Of a stretch of DNA of 64,000 nt, positions 28,295 through 38,335 are shown piece after piece (within the stretch, counting starts at the first letter, position 1; every line of letters begins with the position of its first letter). This stretch comes from Paenibacillus borealis. GTDB taxonomy: Bacteria; Bacillota; Bacilli; Paenibacillales; Paenibacillaceae. The notes beneath the pieces were generated by a model. The model made no database searches. It saw nothing but the letters and a program-made list of their open reading frames with translations, and had not been told where the DNA came from. The stretch covers positions 3,162,001 through 3,226,000 of the forward strand of contig NZ_CP009285.1 of assembly GCF_000758665.1 (NCBI RefSeq). Direction: 5' to 3'. The position numbers and the translations under genes were made by a program.

Positions 28295-29971
28295 ATGATT
28301 TCAAGGGTAAAAAAGTCACTGTGCACCTTATTGGCCTGTGTAACTGTGCTGTCTGTAATAATGGTACCCGCACCTCCCAAGGCTTCAGCAGCAAGCGATG
28401 TGACCGTGAATTTGTCAGCCGAGAAACAGGTGATCCGCGGCTTCGGAGGCATCAACCTCCCTGCCTGGATAGGAGATCTGACTGCAGCGCAAAGAGAAAC
28501 GGCCTTTGGCAATGGTGCGAACCAGCTGGGATTCTCTATTCTGAGAATCTATGTGGATGACAATAAGAGTAACTGGTACAAGGAATTAGATACGGCGAAG
28601 GCAGCTATTGCAAAGGGAGCCCTTGTTTTTGCTTCGCCCTGGAATCCCCCAAGCGATATGACAGAGACCTTCAACCACGATGGCGATACATCGGCCAAAC
28701 GCCTCAGATACGACAAGTACGCAGCCTATGCCCAGCATCTGAACGATTTCGTTACGTACATGAAGAATAACGGTGTGGAGCTGTATGCGATATCGGTTCA
28801 GAATGAACCGGATTATGCCCATACCTGGACCTGGTGGACTCCCGCAGAAATGCTTAATTTTATGAAAAATAATGCCGGATCTATCAACTGCAGGGTTATA
28901 GCTCCTGAGTCGTTCTCTTACCTGAAGAATATGTCGGACCCCATTCTTAATGATGCACAGGCGCTTGCCAATATGGATATTCTGGGTGCGCATACGTATG
29001 GAACTTCGTTTAACAACTTTGCTTATCCTCTTTTCAAACAGAAGGGGGCAGGGAAAGAGCTGTGGATGACAGAGGTCTACTACCCCAACAGCAATAATAA
29101 CTCGGCCAATCTTTGGCCGGAAGCACTGGAAGTAGCCTATCATATGCACAACGCGATGACAGAGGCGGATTTCCAGGCCTATGTGTGGTGGTACATCCGC
29201 CGTCAATACGGTCCGATGAATGAGGATGGCACGATCAGCAAACGCGGGGACAGCATGGCACAATTCTCCAAATTCATCCGGCCCGGGTATGTAAGGGTAG
29301 ACGCCACCAAGAATCCAAATACAAACATCTACACCTCGGCCTACAAAGGAGATAACAAGGTGGTTATTGTGGCCATTAACAAAGGCACTTCGGCTGCAAG
29401 CCAGAGCTTTGTCCTGCAGAATGGCACGGCAGCGAGCGTATCCGCCTGGATCACAGACGCCAGCCGGAAGGTAGCCGCCGGGTCATCCATTAATGTGTCG
29501 AACGGTTCCTTCACGGCCCAGCTTCCGGCCCAAAGTGTGACAACCTTTGTAGCTGCACTTGGCAGCGGCAGTGGCACCGGAACGGGCACCACCTATGAGG
29601 CCGAATCAGACACAACATTGACGGCTGCAGCAGCAGAAACGACTAATGCAGGCTACACCGGCAGCGGCTACGTCAATTTTAATGCCGCAAACGATGCCGC
29701 TATTCAATGGAACAGCGTGTACTGTGCGGTTGCAGGGACCAAGAATATGAAATTCCGCTATGCGCTGGAGACCGGTACAAGAAACCTGGATGTATATGTG
29801 AATGGCACCAAGGTCATCAGCAATACCCCCTTTGCAGCAACGGGGAGCTGGTCAACCTGGGCAGAGAAGACGGTTCAGACAGCCATGAATGCCGGGACCA
29901 ATACGGTAAAAGTGGTGACTACCGGTACGGAAGGACCGAATGTAGACAGTATCAATGTATTTGCCCAGTAG
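28295..29971 (+). CDS. xynC: Secreted GH30_8 glucuronoxylanase with C-terminal carbohydrate-binding domain
   Basis: 558 residues from ATG 28295 (GAGGAG 9 bp upstream; ATG 28286 is too close to it). Signal peptide about 1-32 with cleavage near ASA-ASD. GH30 barrel about 35-300 plus side beta-domain to about 425: acid/base Glu171 (SVQNEPDY), nucleophile Glu260 (WMTEVYY). YIRRQYGPM carries the arginine known to bind the 4-O-methyl-glucuronate in the Bacillus XynC subfamily, so it should cut next to glucuronate side chains. A Gly/Ser/Thr linker leads to a CBM6/CBM35-type domain (about 435-558; TYEAESDTTL, SGYVNFNAANDA). Monocistronic; divergent AraC and cre upstream. Confidence 0.95.
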   Translation: MISRVKKSLCTLLACVTVLSVIMVPAPPKASAASDVTVNLSAEKQVIRGFGGINLPAWIGDLTAAQRETAFGNGANQLGFSILRIYVDDNKSNWYKELDTAKAAIAKGALVFASPWNPPSDMTETFNHDGDTSAKRLRYDKYAAYAQHLNDFVTYMKNNGVELYAISVQNEPDYAHTWTWWTPAEMLNFMKNNAGSINCRVIAPESFSYLKNMSDPILNDAQALANMDILGAHTYGTSFNNFAYPLFKQKGAGKELWMTEVYYPNSNNNSANLWPEALEVAYHMHNAMTEADFQAYVWWYIRRQYGPMNEDGTISKRGDSMAQFSKFIRPGYVRVDATKNPNTNIYTSAYKGDNKVVIVAINKGTSAASQSFVLQNGTAASVSAWITDASRKVAAGSSINVSNGSFTAQLPAQSVTTFVAALGSGSGTGTGTTYEAESDTTLTAAAAETTNAGYTGSGYVNFNAANDAAIQWNSVYCAVAGTKNMKFRYALETGTRNLDVYVNGTKVISNTPFAATGSWSTWAEKTVQTAMNAGTNTVKVVTTGTEGPNVDSINVFAQ

Positions 29972-29999
29972 GTTAATGCAGTGACATTATGAACCCCGG

Positions 30000-30020
30000 G
30001 CCCTCCGCTTTTTGGAGGGC
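30000..30020. terminator. Hairpin between convergent GH30 and lipoprotein genes
   Basis: GCCCTCC, loop GCTTTTT, GGAGGGC: a 7-bp perfect stem, without a T-run after it on either side, so termination strength is uncertain. Confidence 0.45.
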
Positions 30021-30988
30021 TAAGGCTGTTCACCAATGATTGTAATTTCCGTATTGATCCATTTGGCTACAGCTATACCTTTGGCCCTTAGCAGCAGAGT
30101 GTTGATGATATCCTCTCCCCAATTCTGCTCGTTCTGTGAAATCACCCGCGTAATCTGTCCGTTGTCCATGGCCTGCTTCAACGAAGGCGTGAGGCCCAGA
30201 GCGATATTATAGCGCGTCAGGCCTTTGGCTTTCCAGACTAGGACAGAGCTTGAGCTGGAGACATAATCCAGACTGACCAAAGCGCTGAAATGGGGATGGG
30301 CCGAGATCATTTGCTCCAGCTGCAACGCTGCGCTGTCCTCACTGCCGTCATTATGACGGATTTCCAGTACATCTATCTCGGTATGCTCCGCCAAATAATC
30401 CTGCAATCCGCGCAGCCGTTCTTGAGTGCCCCGCATGCGGGACATTCCAGACTCGACCAGAATCATCCCTTTTCCGCCAAGCAGGCGTTCCACAGTCTGT
30501 CCGATAGTAGCGCCAGTTGCTCTATTATCAGCCCCGATGAAGGCTTCTCTGCTGCTGGCAGGCGAATCCGACTCAAAACAAACCACCGGAATCCCCCGGG
30601 ATACCGCTTTGTTAATAACGCTGGTAAGCGCCAGGGAATCCGCCGGGGCAATGGCGATTCCGTCTACGCCCCGCTTGATCATCATCTCCATAATCCGGAT
30701 CTGCTGCTCCAGATTGGCTTCGTCAGGCGCTTGAACCAGCAGCTCTACATTATGCTTTTTTGCCACAGCTTCTGCTTTCCCGGTTATCATTTCGTAGGTG
30801 GCATTCACCATGGGATAGATAATACCGAAAGTCAGCGGCGGCTCCCCGCTCTGACTTGATGAAGAGTCCAGGGCTTCCTCCGAAGGTGTATTAGTGGCTC
30901 CGGAGGAACGGGAGCAGCCGCCAAGGATGAAGCCTGCTGCCAGCAGCAGAATAAAGACATACCGGATCCGCCTTCTGGAAGAAGTCAT
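30020..30988 (-). CDS. Sugar-binding sensor lipoprotein (RbsB/LacI-type periplasmic fold)
   Basis: 322 residues; basic start, hydrophobic helix, lipobox ILGGC (Cys25), Ser/Thr-rich linker. Type-1 periplasmic-binding fold: GIAIAPADSLALTSV, GIPVVCFESDSP, AFIGADN. The start codon overlaps the stop of the upstream response regulator by one base (TAATG), and the set kinase-regulator-lipoprotein has no transporter genes of its own. This matches the AraP-AraS-AraT arabinose sensing system of Geobacillus stearothermophilus, in which the lipoprotein presents sugar to the kinase. Sensor role is inferred; the divergent importer at 34655 is the likely target. Confidence 0.85.
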   Translation of the reverse strand: MTSSRRRIRYVFILLLAAGFILGGCSRSSGATNTPSEEALDSSSSQSGEPPLTFGIIYPMVNATYEMITGKAEAVAKKHNVELLVQAPDEANLEQQIRIMEMMIKRGVDGIAIAPADSLALTSVINKAVSRGIPVVCFESDSPASSREAFIGADNRATGATIGQTVERLLGGKGMILVESGMSRMRGTQERLRGLQDYLAEHTEIDVLEIRHNDGSEDSAALQLEQMISAHPHFSALVSLDYVSSSSSVLVWKAKGLTRYNIALGLTPSLKQAMDNGQITRVISQNEQNWGEDIINTLLLRAKGIAVAKWINTEITIIGEQP

Positions 30989-32583
30989 TAATTCCCCGCC
31001 CCTTTACGGATGGGCTGAAGCTGATCCCCGGAATTTCCGTGCTTGCGATATTCCATAGGCGTCATGCCCGTTACTTTCTTGAACAGATTGGAGAAGTAAT
31101 GCTGATCATTGTAGCCTACGCTAAACGCAATCTCAAACGTTTTATGTCCCGTTGACTTCAGCAGCTCTTTGGCTTTATCCATGCGTGTGGCCGTCAGGAA
31201 TTCAGTGATTGTCTGTCCGGTCGCCTGGCTGAAGGTTTTGCTCAGATGGCTGGGACTGACCCTGACCTGACTGGAGATGTCGTTAAGGGAGAGCTGTTCT
31301 TTGTCATAATGCTCACTGATATAATGCTTAACCTTGTCAATCAGCTCACGATATTTATCTGCCCCCTCGGATCTCCATTCCCATAGCCGCTCCAATAGCC
31401 GGTTCAAATAATGCAGACCTTCATCTGTATTGGAAATATGCTTCAGCTGTGTCTGGAATTCCTTAATGAGCTCTTCAGGATTTGGGGCAGCGCGAAAACA
31501 TTTCTTAGCCGTCTGCACCAGCTCCAGGGTGATGTCGTTCATCAGGTAATAGGCGTATACGGATTGCCAATTCATCTGCTGGAGCTCCGCAGAGAGCTCC
31601 AGCAGAAATGCGGGAACCTGCTTGTGGTCTCCCAGCTTCAGAAACTGGATCAGCCGGTTCCGGTCGAGCAGGATACCGCTGGCGGATGGATCGAAATATG
31701 CATCAAGCAACGCTGCTGAATTCAGTCTGGACATCTTCTTGAACATCCGGTTATCCTCGGCCTCCAGATAGGAGAGATGAATGCCCTGCAGCCGTTCCCG
31801 GACATCACCCAGACTGACGGACAGCTCCAGGCCGCAAGCCGCTCTCAGCTTCTGCTTCCAAGTCCCGCAGATCTCTTCCAGGGTACGGCTCATCTGGGCC
31901 GGATTACTGCCTTTATAGATCAGGACAGTTTCAGTGCGGCTGCGTTTATAGATGAAGCCTTCTGCCAGCTCCTTCAGCAGGCCTGCGAACAGCTCTTCGG
32001 CATCCTGAGGCGCGCATGGGGAACCCGTTCCTGCATCGTTATCCGATGGATTTAACGTAAATATGGCAGTTGCATAGTAAGGGGCCATAAGCAGGAGATC
32101 CAGCTGTTCTGCCGATTCGATGGCGGCAGCGGTACTGATCAGTCCTCCGCACAGATCAGCGAACAGATTCTCGGGGGTATAGGCTTGTTTTTGTTTCATC
32201 CGCAATTCTTCATCAATCCTGGAGCTGACACTATGGAGCAGCTGCAGCAGATCCGCAGAGCTGAACGGCTTGAGACAATAATCCTCAACCCCAAGCCGTA
32301 GCGCCGCCCTGGCGTATTGGAAGTCATCATGACCGCTTAGAATAATGATTTTGATCTTTGGGAACTTTTGCCGGACGACAGAGCTCAGCTCCAGCCCGTT
32401 CATAAAAGGCATTTTGATGTCGGTAATGAGAATGTCGGGCAGCTGTTCTTCGATGACCGGAAGTGCAAGCTCACCGTCGGGGGCGTCACCGCAAAAGATA
32501 AAGCCTTCTTTCTCCCAATCTACGGATTCCCGTATACTTTCACGGATCAGGATCTCATCATCCACCAGCATAACCTTTTTCAT
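30988..32583 (-). CDS. Response regulator, receiver plus AraC domain (AraT/YesN-like)
   Basis: 531 residues. Receiver about 1-120 with Asp55 (ILITDIKMP) and Lys in YCLKPFSSAD; long middle region; AraC HTH pair from about 430 (QVRVSPSHLSKTFSQATG, FSNLFKKVTGMTPMEYR). Start overlaps the kinase stop by 4 bp (ATGA). Middle gene of the kinase-regulator-lipoprotein operon. Confidence 0.95.
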   Translation of the reverse strand: MKKVMLVDDEILIRESIRESVDWEKEGFIFCGDAPDGELALPVIEEQLPDILITDIKMPFMNGLELSSVVRQKFPKIKIIILSGHDDFQYARAALRLGVEDYCLKPFSSADLLQLLHSVSSRIDEELRMKQKQAYTPENLFADLCGGLISTAAAIESAEQLDLLLMAPYYATAIFTLNPSDNDAGTGSPCAPQDAEELFAGLLKELAEGFIYKRSRTETVLIYKGSNPAQMSRTLEEICGTWKQKLRAACGLELSVSLGDVRERLQGIHLSYLEAEDNRMFKKMSRLNSAALLDAYFDPSASGILLDRNRLIQFLKLGDHKQVPAFLLELSAELQQMNWQSVYAYYLMNDITLELVQTAKKCFRAAPNPEELIKEFQTQLKHISNTDEGLHYLNRLLERLWEWRSEGADKYRELIDKVKHYISEHYDKEQLSLNDISSQVRVSPSHLSKTFSQATGQTITEFLTATRMDKAKELLKSTGHKTFEIAFSVGYNDQHYFSNLFKKVTGMTPMEYRKHGNSGDQLQPIRKGAGN

Positions 32584-34388
32584 CTTAGGGTCCCCCTGTT
32601 CTTGGGTATGCGAACGGTAATTTGTGTGCCATAACCTTCTGAACTGTCCAAGCGGATTCCATACTCGTCTCCGAAATACAGCTGCAGCCGCTGATGTACA
32701 TTCTGCAGACCGAATCCGTTCTGAGCGGTGTCCGGATCCTCCGATTGAATGGGATGCTCGATATATTCTCTGAGCTGCATCAGCCGTTCTCCGGGAATGC
32801 CAATTCCGTTGTCGGCTACGGTGAGCATGATGGAGTTCGCGTCTGTATTTCCGCTAATGCTGATCAGCCCTTTGCCTCTTTTATTTTTGATACCGTGATA
32901 GAGGGCATTCTCTATCAAAGGCTGCAGCGTCATATTCAGAATCGGATATTCCTGCAGCTCCTCCGCAACTTCAATCTTGAACTCCAGAATGTCACGGTAA
33001 CGCATCTGCTGGATGATCAGGTAGCTTTGGGCATGGGCAAGCTCAGAACGGATCAGCACCCAGTCCCGCCCTTTATTCAGGCTAAGCCGGAAGAACCCGG
33101 ATAGCGCTTTCACGATCCGGATGACACCATCGTTATTCCCCGCTTCAGCCATCCATACAATGGAATCCAGTGTATTGTATAAAAAATGCGGATTGATCTG
33201 CGCCTGCAGCGTACGCAGCTCCGCCTTTTGCAGCTGTTGCTGCTTGCGGATGCTCTGCTCCAGCAGCGCTTTGATCTGCTCGACCATAATGTTGAAGCTT
33301 TGTCCCAGATCGGCAATTTCATCATTGCCGTCCGGTTTGACCTTGGCTTCCAGGTACCCGCTTGCCGTCAGGCGCATCTTGTGCTGCAGCAGCTGGATGG
33401 GCCGGGTCAGCCGCCGCGTAAGCAGATAATTAAGCGTTATCGCGAAAATGATGCTTAAGCCTACGCTGACTATAATCAGCTGCCTGATCCGGTTGGCTTC
33501 GGCAACAATCTCCTGCAGCGGGGCCATGCCGATAATCTTCCAGCCTGTCGATAGGGAGGAGGTATGGACAATGAACCAGGGCGGGCCGGCGGTCTGAAGC
33601 ACAAAGCTCCCGCTTCCGCTTAGTTCCCCGGCAGGTAATCCCGTTTCTTGAACAAGGGCCACTGCCGCTTCTTGAACAGGCGGCACATAGATGGGGTTGT
33701 TCTGCTGATCCAGCAGGTAGAAGAACCCTGTTGTACCAATCGTCATCTTGTCGCAGAATTCCTTGATGAAGGAGTCGTTCAGATCCACAATGATGAATCC
33801 GATCACCTCATGCGTGATCCGCTGCTTGACTGCTGTCATGATCGATATGACGCCCTGATTCCTATAGGTGAAGCCGTCAACCCGGTCATAACCGGAAATC
33901 AGGGGCGGAGGAATCCGGAGAATAAGCTCGGGGTTCTGGGACAGTGTCTGGAAATGCGGATTGCGCAGCGGATTAATATTGGATTGAAAGATGCCCCTCC
34001 GCTCGCTGATCCCCTTGCCGTATAGATTAATCAGGCTGATATTGAGTACATCCTCATATTTGTAGGTGTCCCGGTAGAGTGTAAAGGTCTGCAGAATTTC
34101 CTTGGCCTCTTGATAGGTTTCAGATTGTGAGAAAAGAAAATGGATGACCTGGGGGTTATTGCTGAGCTCCAGCAGCCGCTCGGTATCTTTGAACAGATTA
34201 TCGATATTCGTTCCCAGCATGTCAGCCTGAAGCATACTAGAAGCCTTGCTGTGACTGGAAATGGAAGTATAGGATTTCTGGTAAGAAATGAGGCCGACAG
34301 CGATCAGCGGTATCGTGGACAGCACAATAAACAAAGCCAGCAGTTTGGCCCTCAGACTGGAGGAGATCCAGTGTGTGATCCGCATCAT
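32580..34388 (-). CDS. Sensor histidine kinase (YesM/AraS-like)
   Basis: 602 residues. Membrane helices about 13-33 and 303-325 enclose a large extracellular domain; HAMP; phospho-acceptor His401 in QINPHFLYNTLD; ATP-binding boxes IENALYHGIKN, DNGIGIPGE, GFGLQNVHQRL. AAAGGGAA precedes ATG 34388. First gene of a three-gene operon, divergent from the YtfQ-like importer. Probably receives a sugar signal via the lipoprotein at 30020. Confidence 0.95.
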   Translation of the reverse strand: MMRITHWISSSLRAKLLALFIVLSTIPLIAVGLISYQKSYTSISSHSKASSMLQADMLGTNIDNLFKDTERLLELSNNPQVIHFLFSQSETYQEAKEILQTFTLYRDTYKYEDVLNISLINLYGKGISERRGIFQSNINPLRNPHFQTLSQNPELILRIPPPLISGYDRVDGFTYRNQGVISIMTAVKQRITHEVIGFIIVDLNDSFIKEFCDKMTIGTTGFFYLLDQQNNPIYVPPVQEAAVALVQETGLPAGELSGSGSFVLQTAGPPWFIVHTSSLSTGWKIIGMAPLQEIVAEANRIRQLIIVSVGLSIIFAITLNYLLTRRLTRPIQLLQHKMRLTASGYLEAKVKPDGNDEIADLGQSFNIMVEQIKALLEQSIRKQQQLQKAELRTLQAQINPHFLYNTLDSIVWMAEAGNNDGVIRIVKALSGFFRLSLNKGRDWVLIRSELAHAQSYLIIQQMRYRDILEFKIEVAEELQEYPILNMTLQPLIENALYHGIKNKRGKGLISISGNTDANSIMLTVADNGIGIPGERLMQLREYIEHPIQSEDPDTAQNGFGLQNVHQRLQLYFGDEYGIRLDSSEGYGTQITVRIPKNRGTLR

Positions 34389-34468
34389 CGGAAGTTCCCT
34401 TTCGCAAGTAGAGTAGATTTGGCTTCAATATATAGTTTATAACAAATTCTGGGATGCCGATACCCGAA

Positions 34469-34483
34469 AAGAAAGCGCAATCA
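34469..34483 (+). promoter_or_regulatory. Probable cre site in kinase/importer divergent region
   Basis: AAGAAAGCGCAATCA has one mismatch (position 2) to the cre consensus. It could serve either the importer (start 34655) or the sensor operon (start 34388). A TATAAT at 34599-34604 is a candidate -10 for the importer, with a weak -35. Confidence 0.45.
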
Positions 34484-34654
34484 AAATTCACACCTTTTAA
34501 ATAAAAAAATACACAAAATCCTCCCGTGGACAGAACAATGCCAAAAATAGAAAGCAAACGCCAAAGGCTGCCCGTATAACGGACTTTTGTAAGCGGTTTA
34601 TAATGGGCAGAACACCAGAACCTGGTGAATGCCGAGGGGGAGGAATAAATACGT

Positions 34655-35692
34655 ATGAAGAGATTCGGGAAAATGGGAGTAGTGCTTGCACTTACTTTAA
34701 CTATGGTCATGCTTGGAGCATGCGGCAACAATAATGGGGGGAACAAAGCGGCGAATACCGGAAATGCGGCAACGGAAGCACCGGCGGCGAATGGCGGAAC
34801 CAAGACGGAGGCCAAGGACATTACGCTCGGTTTCTCGCAGGTGGGTGCAGAGAGCGGATGGCGAAGCGCCAATACGAAGTCCATTCAGGATTCAGCCAAG
34901 GAAGCGGGCTATACGCTGAAATTCTCGGATGCGCAGCAGAAGCAGGAGAATCAGATCAAGGCCATCCGTTCCTTTATCCAGCAAAAAGTGGATGTGATTG
35001 CCTTCTCCCCGGTCGTGGAATCCGGTTGGGATACTGTACTTAAAGAGGCAAAGGCTGCGGGAATTCCGGTGGTTCTGACCGACCGTGCGGTGGATTCTAA
35101 AGACACCTCGCTGTACGTTACTTTCCTTGGCTCCGATTTCGTGGAAGAAGGCCGCAAGGCGGGTGAGTGGCTGTCTGATCAGTATAAAGACGCTTCAGAG
35201 GACGTTAATATTGTGGAGCTGCAGGGAACAACAGGCTCTGCTCCAGCCAATGACCGTATGGAAGGGTTTGCCGAAGTCATCAAGAGCAATCCGCATCTCA
35301 AGGTTATTGCCTCTCAGACCGGCGATTTCACCCGGGCCAAAGGTAAGGAAGTTATGCAGGCGTTCCTGAAGGCCAATAAGGATATTGATGTGCTGTACGC
35401 CCATAACGATGATATGGCACTCGGGGCGATTCAGGCTATAGAGGCGGCAGGGCTGAAGCCGGGCGAGGATATTAAGATTATCTCTGTCGATGCGGTGAAG
35501 GACGGAATGCAGGCAGCCAGTGAAGGTAAAATCAACTTCATCGTCGAGTGTAATCCGCTGCTTGGACCGCAGCTGATGCAGGTGGTGCAGAATGTAGTAG
35601 ACGGCCAGGCGGTTGAGGCCCGGATTGTGACCGAGGAATCGACCTTCACTTCCGAGCAGGCCAAGGAAGTGCTGCCTGGCCGTGAATATTAA
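34655..35692 (+). CDS. ytfQ: Sugar ABC transporter binding lipoprotein (YtfQ-like)
   Basis: 345 residues; lipobox LGAC (Cys23) and an Asn/Gly/Ala linker. Body strongly recalls E. coli YtfQ: LGFSQVGAESGWR, DAQQKQENQIKAIRSF, VVESGWDTVLKEAK, LTDRAVD. YtfQ binds galactofuranose; related systems in other bacteria carry L-arabinose, the more likely substrate here. First gene of an importer with ATPase and two permeases; a hairpin at 35715 separates it from the ATPase gene. Confidence 0.9.
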   Translation: MKRFGKMGVVLALTLTMVMLGACGNNNGGNKAANTGNAATEAPAANGGTKTEAKDITLGFSQVGAESGWRSANTKSIQDSAKEAGYTLKFSDAQQKQENQIKAIRSFIQQKVDVIAFSPVVESGWDTVLKEAKAAGIPVVLTDRAVDSKDTSLYVTFLGSDFVEEGRKAGEWLSDQYKDASEDVNIVELQGTTGSAPANDRMEGFAEVIKSNPHLKVIASQTGDFTRAKGKEVMQAFLKANKDIDVLYAHNDDMALGAIQAIEAAGLKPGEDIKIISVDAVKDGMQAASEGKINFIVECNPLLGPQLMQVVQNVVDGQAVEARIVTEESTFTSEQAKEVLPGREY

Positions 35693-35714
35693 TCAGCAAG
35701 CCTAATAGAATGCG

Positions 35715-35749
35715 GCTAAGGCGGCCTGACAACCGCCTTAGCGTTTTCT
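35715..35749 (+). terminator. Terminator-like hairpin between binding protein and ATPase genes
   Basis: GCTAAGGCGG / CCGCCTTAGC, perfect 10-bp stem, loop CCTGACAA, then GTTTTCT. Because the importer genes follow at once, it probably acts as a leaky terminator that lowers expression after the binding protein. Confidence 0.7.
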
Positions 35750-35775
35750 ATGGAGAATGAGGAGTGGATGCAACC

Positions 35776-37287
35776 ATGAGCACGCAGCTGCCCATACTGC
35801 AAATGACCGGGATTCATAAACGGTTTCCGGGCGTAAAAGCATTGACTAATGTGAACCTCCGCCTGTTCCCTGGTGAGGTTCATGCCTTGATGGGGGAGAA
35901 TGGTGCCGGCAAGTCAACGCTGATCAAAGTGTTGACCGGCGTCTATTCCATTGATGAAGGCGGCGTAGAAATGGAGGGTGCGCCCATTTCCCTGCACAGC
36001 CCGCTGGAATCGCAGGCTGCGGGAATCAGCACGGTATATCAGGAGGTCAATCTGTGCCCCAATCTGACAGTTGCCGAGAACATCTTCATTGGCAGAGAGC
36101 CGCGGAGATTCGGATGCATTCTATGGAAGGAAATGAATCTGCGCGCTGCGGAGCTGCTCCGGGAACGGATGAATCTGCAGATCGACGTTACCCTTCCGCT
36201 GCATATGTATTCCGTAGCGGTTCAGCAGCTGATCGCAATCGCCAGAGCGCTGAATATTTCAGCCAAGGTACTGATTCTGGACGAACCGACCTCAAGTCTG
36301 GATCAGAATGAAGTGGAGCAGCTGTTCCGCATTATGAGGAAGCTGCAAAAGGGTGGTTTATCGATATTGTTTGTCACGCATTTTTTGGATCAGATGTACG
36401 AAATCTGCGACCGGGTAACCATCCTGCGGGGCGGTGAACTTGTCGGTGAATATTGGGTTAAGGAGCTAACACGGCTGGATCTGGTCTTAAAAATGATCGG
36501 CAAGGATCTTAATTTGCTGGAAGAGCTGCCGGGTCTGGCAGCAGAATACAAGGATGCCTTGGGTGATGAGCTGATCAGGGCTGAGGGGCTGGGCCGCAAA
36601 GGCGGGATTGAGCCGTTCGATCTGTCGATCCGCAAGGGTGAGGTAGTAGGGCTGGCAGGACTTCTAGGATCGGGGCGGACAGAGGCAGCCCGGCTGTTCT
36701 TCGGTGCCGACAAACCGGATTCCGGGCAATTGACGCTGGCGGAATCAGGAGGTGGGGTACATTCGCCGCGGGAGGCCATTGGACGGCGGATCGCCTTCTG
36801 CTCCGAGAACCGCAAGACAGAGGGGATTATCGGCGATCTGACGGTAAGAGAGAATATTATCCTTGCGCTGCAGGCCAAGTACGGCACGTTCAAGACCATC
36901 TCCCGCAGGCGGCAGGAGGAGATGGCTGAAGAATATATCCGCATGCTGAATATCAATCCTCCAAATCCCGACCTGCTGATCAAGAATTTAAGCGGCGGAA
37001 ATCAGCAGAAGGTTCTGCTGGCACGGTGGCTGCTGACGGAGCCTGAGCTGTTCATTCTCGATGAGCCGACACGGGGCATCGACATTGGAGCCAAGGCGGA
37101 AATTCAAAAGCTGGTGCTGACGCTCTCACGGCAGGGCATGTCATTCCTGTTCATCTCCTCCGAGCTGGAGGAAGTGCTGCGGGTCAGCGACCGGATCGCC
37201 ATCTTGCGCGACCGCCGCAAAGTGAAGGAAATTTCGGATAAGGACATGAGCCAGCAGCAAATTATGCAGGCGATTGCGGGAGGCTGA
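35776..37287 (+). CDS. ytfR: Sugar ABC transporter ATPase, two nucleotide-binding domains (YtfR-like)
   Basis: About 503 residues from ATG 35776 (GAGGAG 11 bp upstream; in-frame GTG 35764 overlaps the RBS). First domain: Walker A GENGAGKST, Walker B LILDEPTSSLD, but a degenerate signature (SVAVQQ). Second domain: altered Walker A GLLGSGRTEA, intact LSGGNQQKVLLARW and LFILDEPTRGID. This asymmetric pattern is normal for the RbsA/MglA/YtfR family. Energises import through the two permeases downstream, with which it is translationally close (8 bp). Confidence 0.95.
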   Translation: MSTQLPILQMTGIHKRFPGVKALTNVNLRLFPGEVHALMGENGAGKSTLIKVLTGVYSIDEGGVEMEGAPISLHSPLESQAAGISTVYQEVNLCPNLTVAENIFIGREPRRFGCILWKEMNLRAAELLRERMNLQIDVTLPLHMYSVAVQQLIAIARALNISAKVLILDEPTSSLDQNEVEQLFRIMRKLQKGGLSILFVTHFLDQMYEICDRVTILRGGELVGEYWVKELTRLDLVLKMIGKDLNLLEELPGLAAEYKDALGDELIRAEGLGRKGGIEPFDLSIRKGEVVGLAGLLGSGRTEAARLFFGADKPDSGQLTLAESGGGVHSPREAIGRRIAFCSENRKTEGIIGDLTVRENIILALQAKYGTFKTISRRRQEEMAEEYIRMLNINPPNPDLLIKNLSGGNQQKVLLARWLLTEPELFILDEPTRGIDIGAKAEIQKLVLTLSRQGMSFLFISSELEEVLRVSDRIAILRDRRKVKEISDKDMSQQQIMQAIAGG

Positions 37288-37294
37288 CACGACT

Positions 37295-38335
37295 ATGAGC
37301 CAACTGGTAAAACATCATTTATTCTGGCCGCTGTGCGTTCTGGCTGTACTGCTGCTGTTCAACCTGTGCTATTCGCCGGACTTCTTCTCAATTACAATCC
37401 ATGACGGACACTTATACGGAAGCCTGATTGATATTCTTAACTTCGGAGCACCGCTTATCCTGGTGGCCATTGGGATGACACTGGTAGTGGCAACCAAGGG
37501 CATCGACCTGTCTGTCGGCTCCATTGTCGCTATATCCGGCGCCGTTGCCTGCCTGAGCATCAGCAAAGCTTCCGACCAGAATGCCTTGGGTCTGATTCTA
37601 ACCTCGGTGCTGCTGGCAGCAGGTTTGTCGCTGGTGCTTGGCGCATGGAACGGTCTGCTCGTCTCCGGGGCCGGAATTCAGCCGATTATAGCCACGCTGA
37701 TTCTGATGGTTGCGGGGCGGGGGATCGCCCAACTGGTTACAGGCGGACAGATTATTACGGTAACCAGCACGAAATATGCCTATATCGGGTCCGGCTCACT
37801 TGCTGCGCTGCCATTTTCAATATTTGTCGTAGCCCTGGTTCTGGTCATTGCCGTGCTGCTTACCCGAAAGACAGCCCTGGGCCTGTTTATAGAAGCGGTG
37901 GGCTGCAATCCGGCCGCCAGCTCCATGTCCGGTATCCGCGCCCGTTGGGTTATTCTGTGGGTGTATGTATTCTGCGGTTTATGTGCCGGCATTGCCGGAC
38001 TATTGCTCAGCTCGAATGTCTCCAGCGCCGACGGCAATAACGCCGGACTCTGGTATGAGCTCGACGCTATTCTGGCGGTAGTCATCGGGGGGACGTCGTT
38101 GAACGGCGGCCGTTTTTATCTTACGGGTACCGTAATCGGTGCGCTGATTATCCAGACGCTGACCACAACCATCTATATGATCGGCGTCCCGCCGGAAATT
38201 ACACTGGTCGTCAAAGCTTTTGTCGTGCTGGCGGTCTGCCTGATCCAATCGGATACCTTCCGGGCCGCTATTGCCGCCCGCTGGAAGTCGCGGCATTATC
38301 CCGCAGAGAAGGAAGTGACCCGTCATGTCTCTTAA
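37295..38335 (+). CDS. ytfT: Sugar ABC transporter permease (YtfT-like)
   Basis: 346 residues from ATG 37295, with GCGGGAGG about 11 bp upstream at the end of the ATPase gene. RbsC/YtfT-type permease with 8-10 hydrophobic segments and the family signature VATKGIDLSVGSIVAISGAV near residue 65-85, and AVVIGGTSLNGG late. First of two permeases forming the heterodimeric channel. Confidence 0.93.
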   Translation: MSQLVKHHLFWPLCVLAVLLLFNLCYSPDFFSITIHDGHLYGSLIDILNFGAPLILVAIGMTLVVATKGIDLSVGSIVAISGAVACLSISKASDQNALGLILTSVLLAAGLSLVLGAWNGLLVSGAGIQPIIATLILMVAGRGIAQLVTGGQIITVTSTKYAYIGSGSLAALPFSIFVVALVLVIAVLLTRKTALGLFIEAVGCNPAASSMSGIRARWVILWVYVFCGLCAGIAGLLLSSNVSSADGNNAGLWYELDAILAVVIGGTSLNGGRFYLTGTVIGALIIQTLTTTIYMIGVPPEITLVVKAFVVLAVCLIQSDTFRAAIAARWKSRHYPAEKEVTRHVS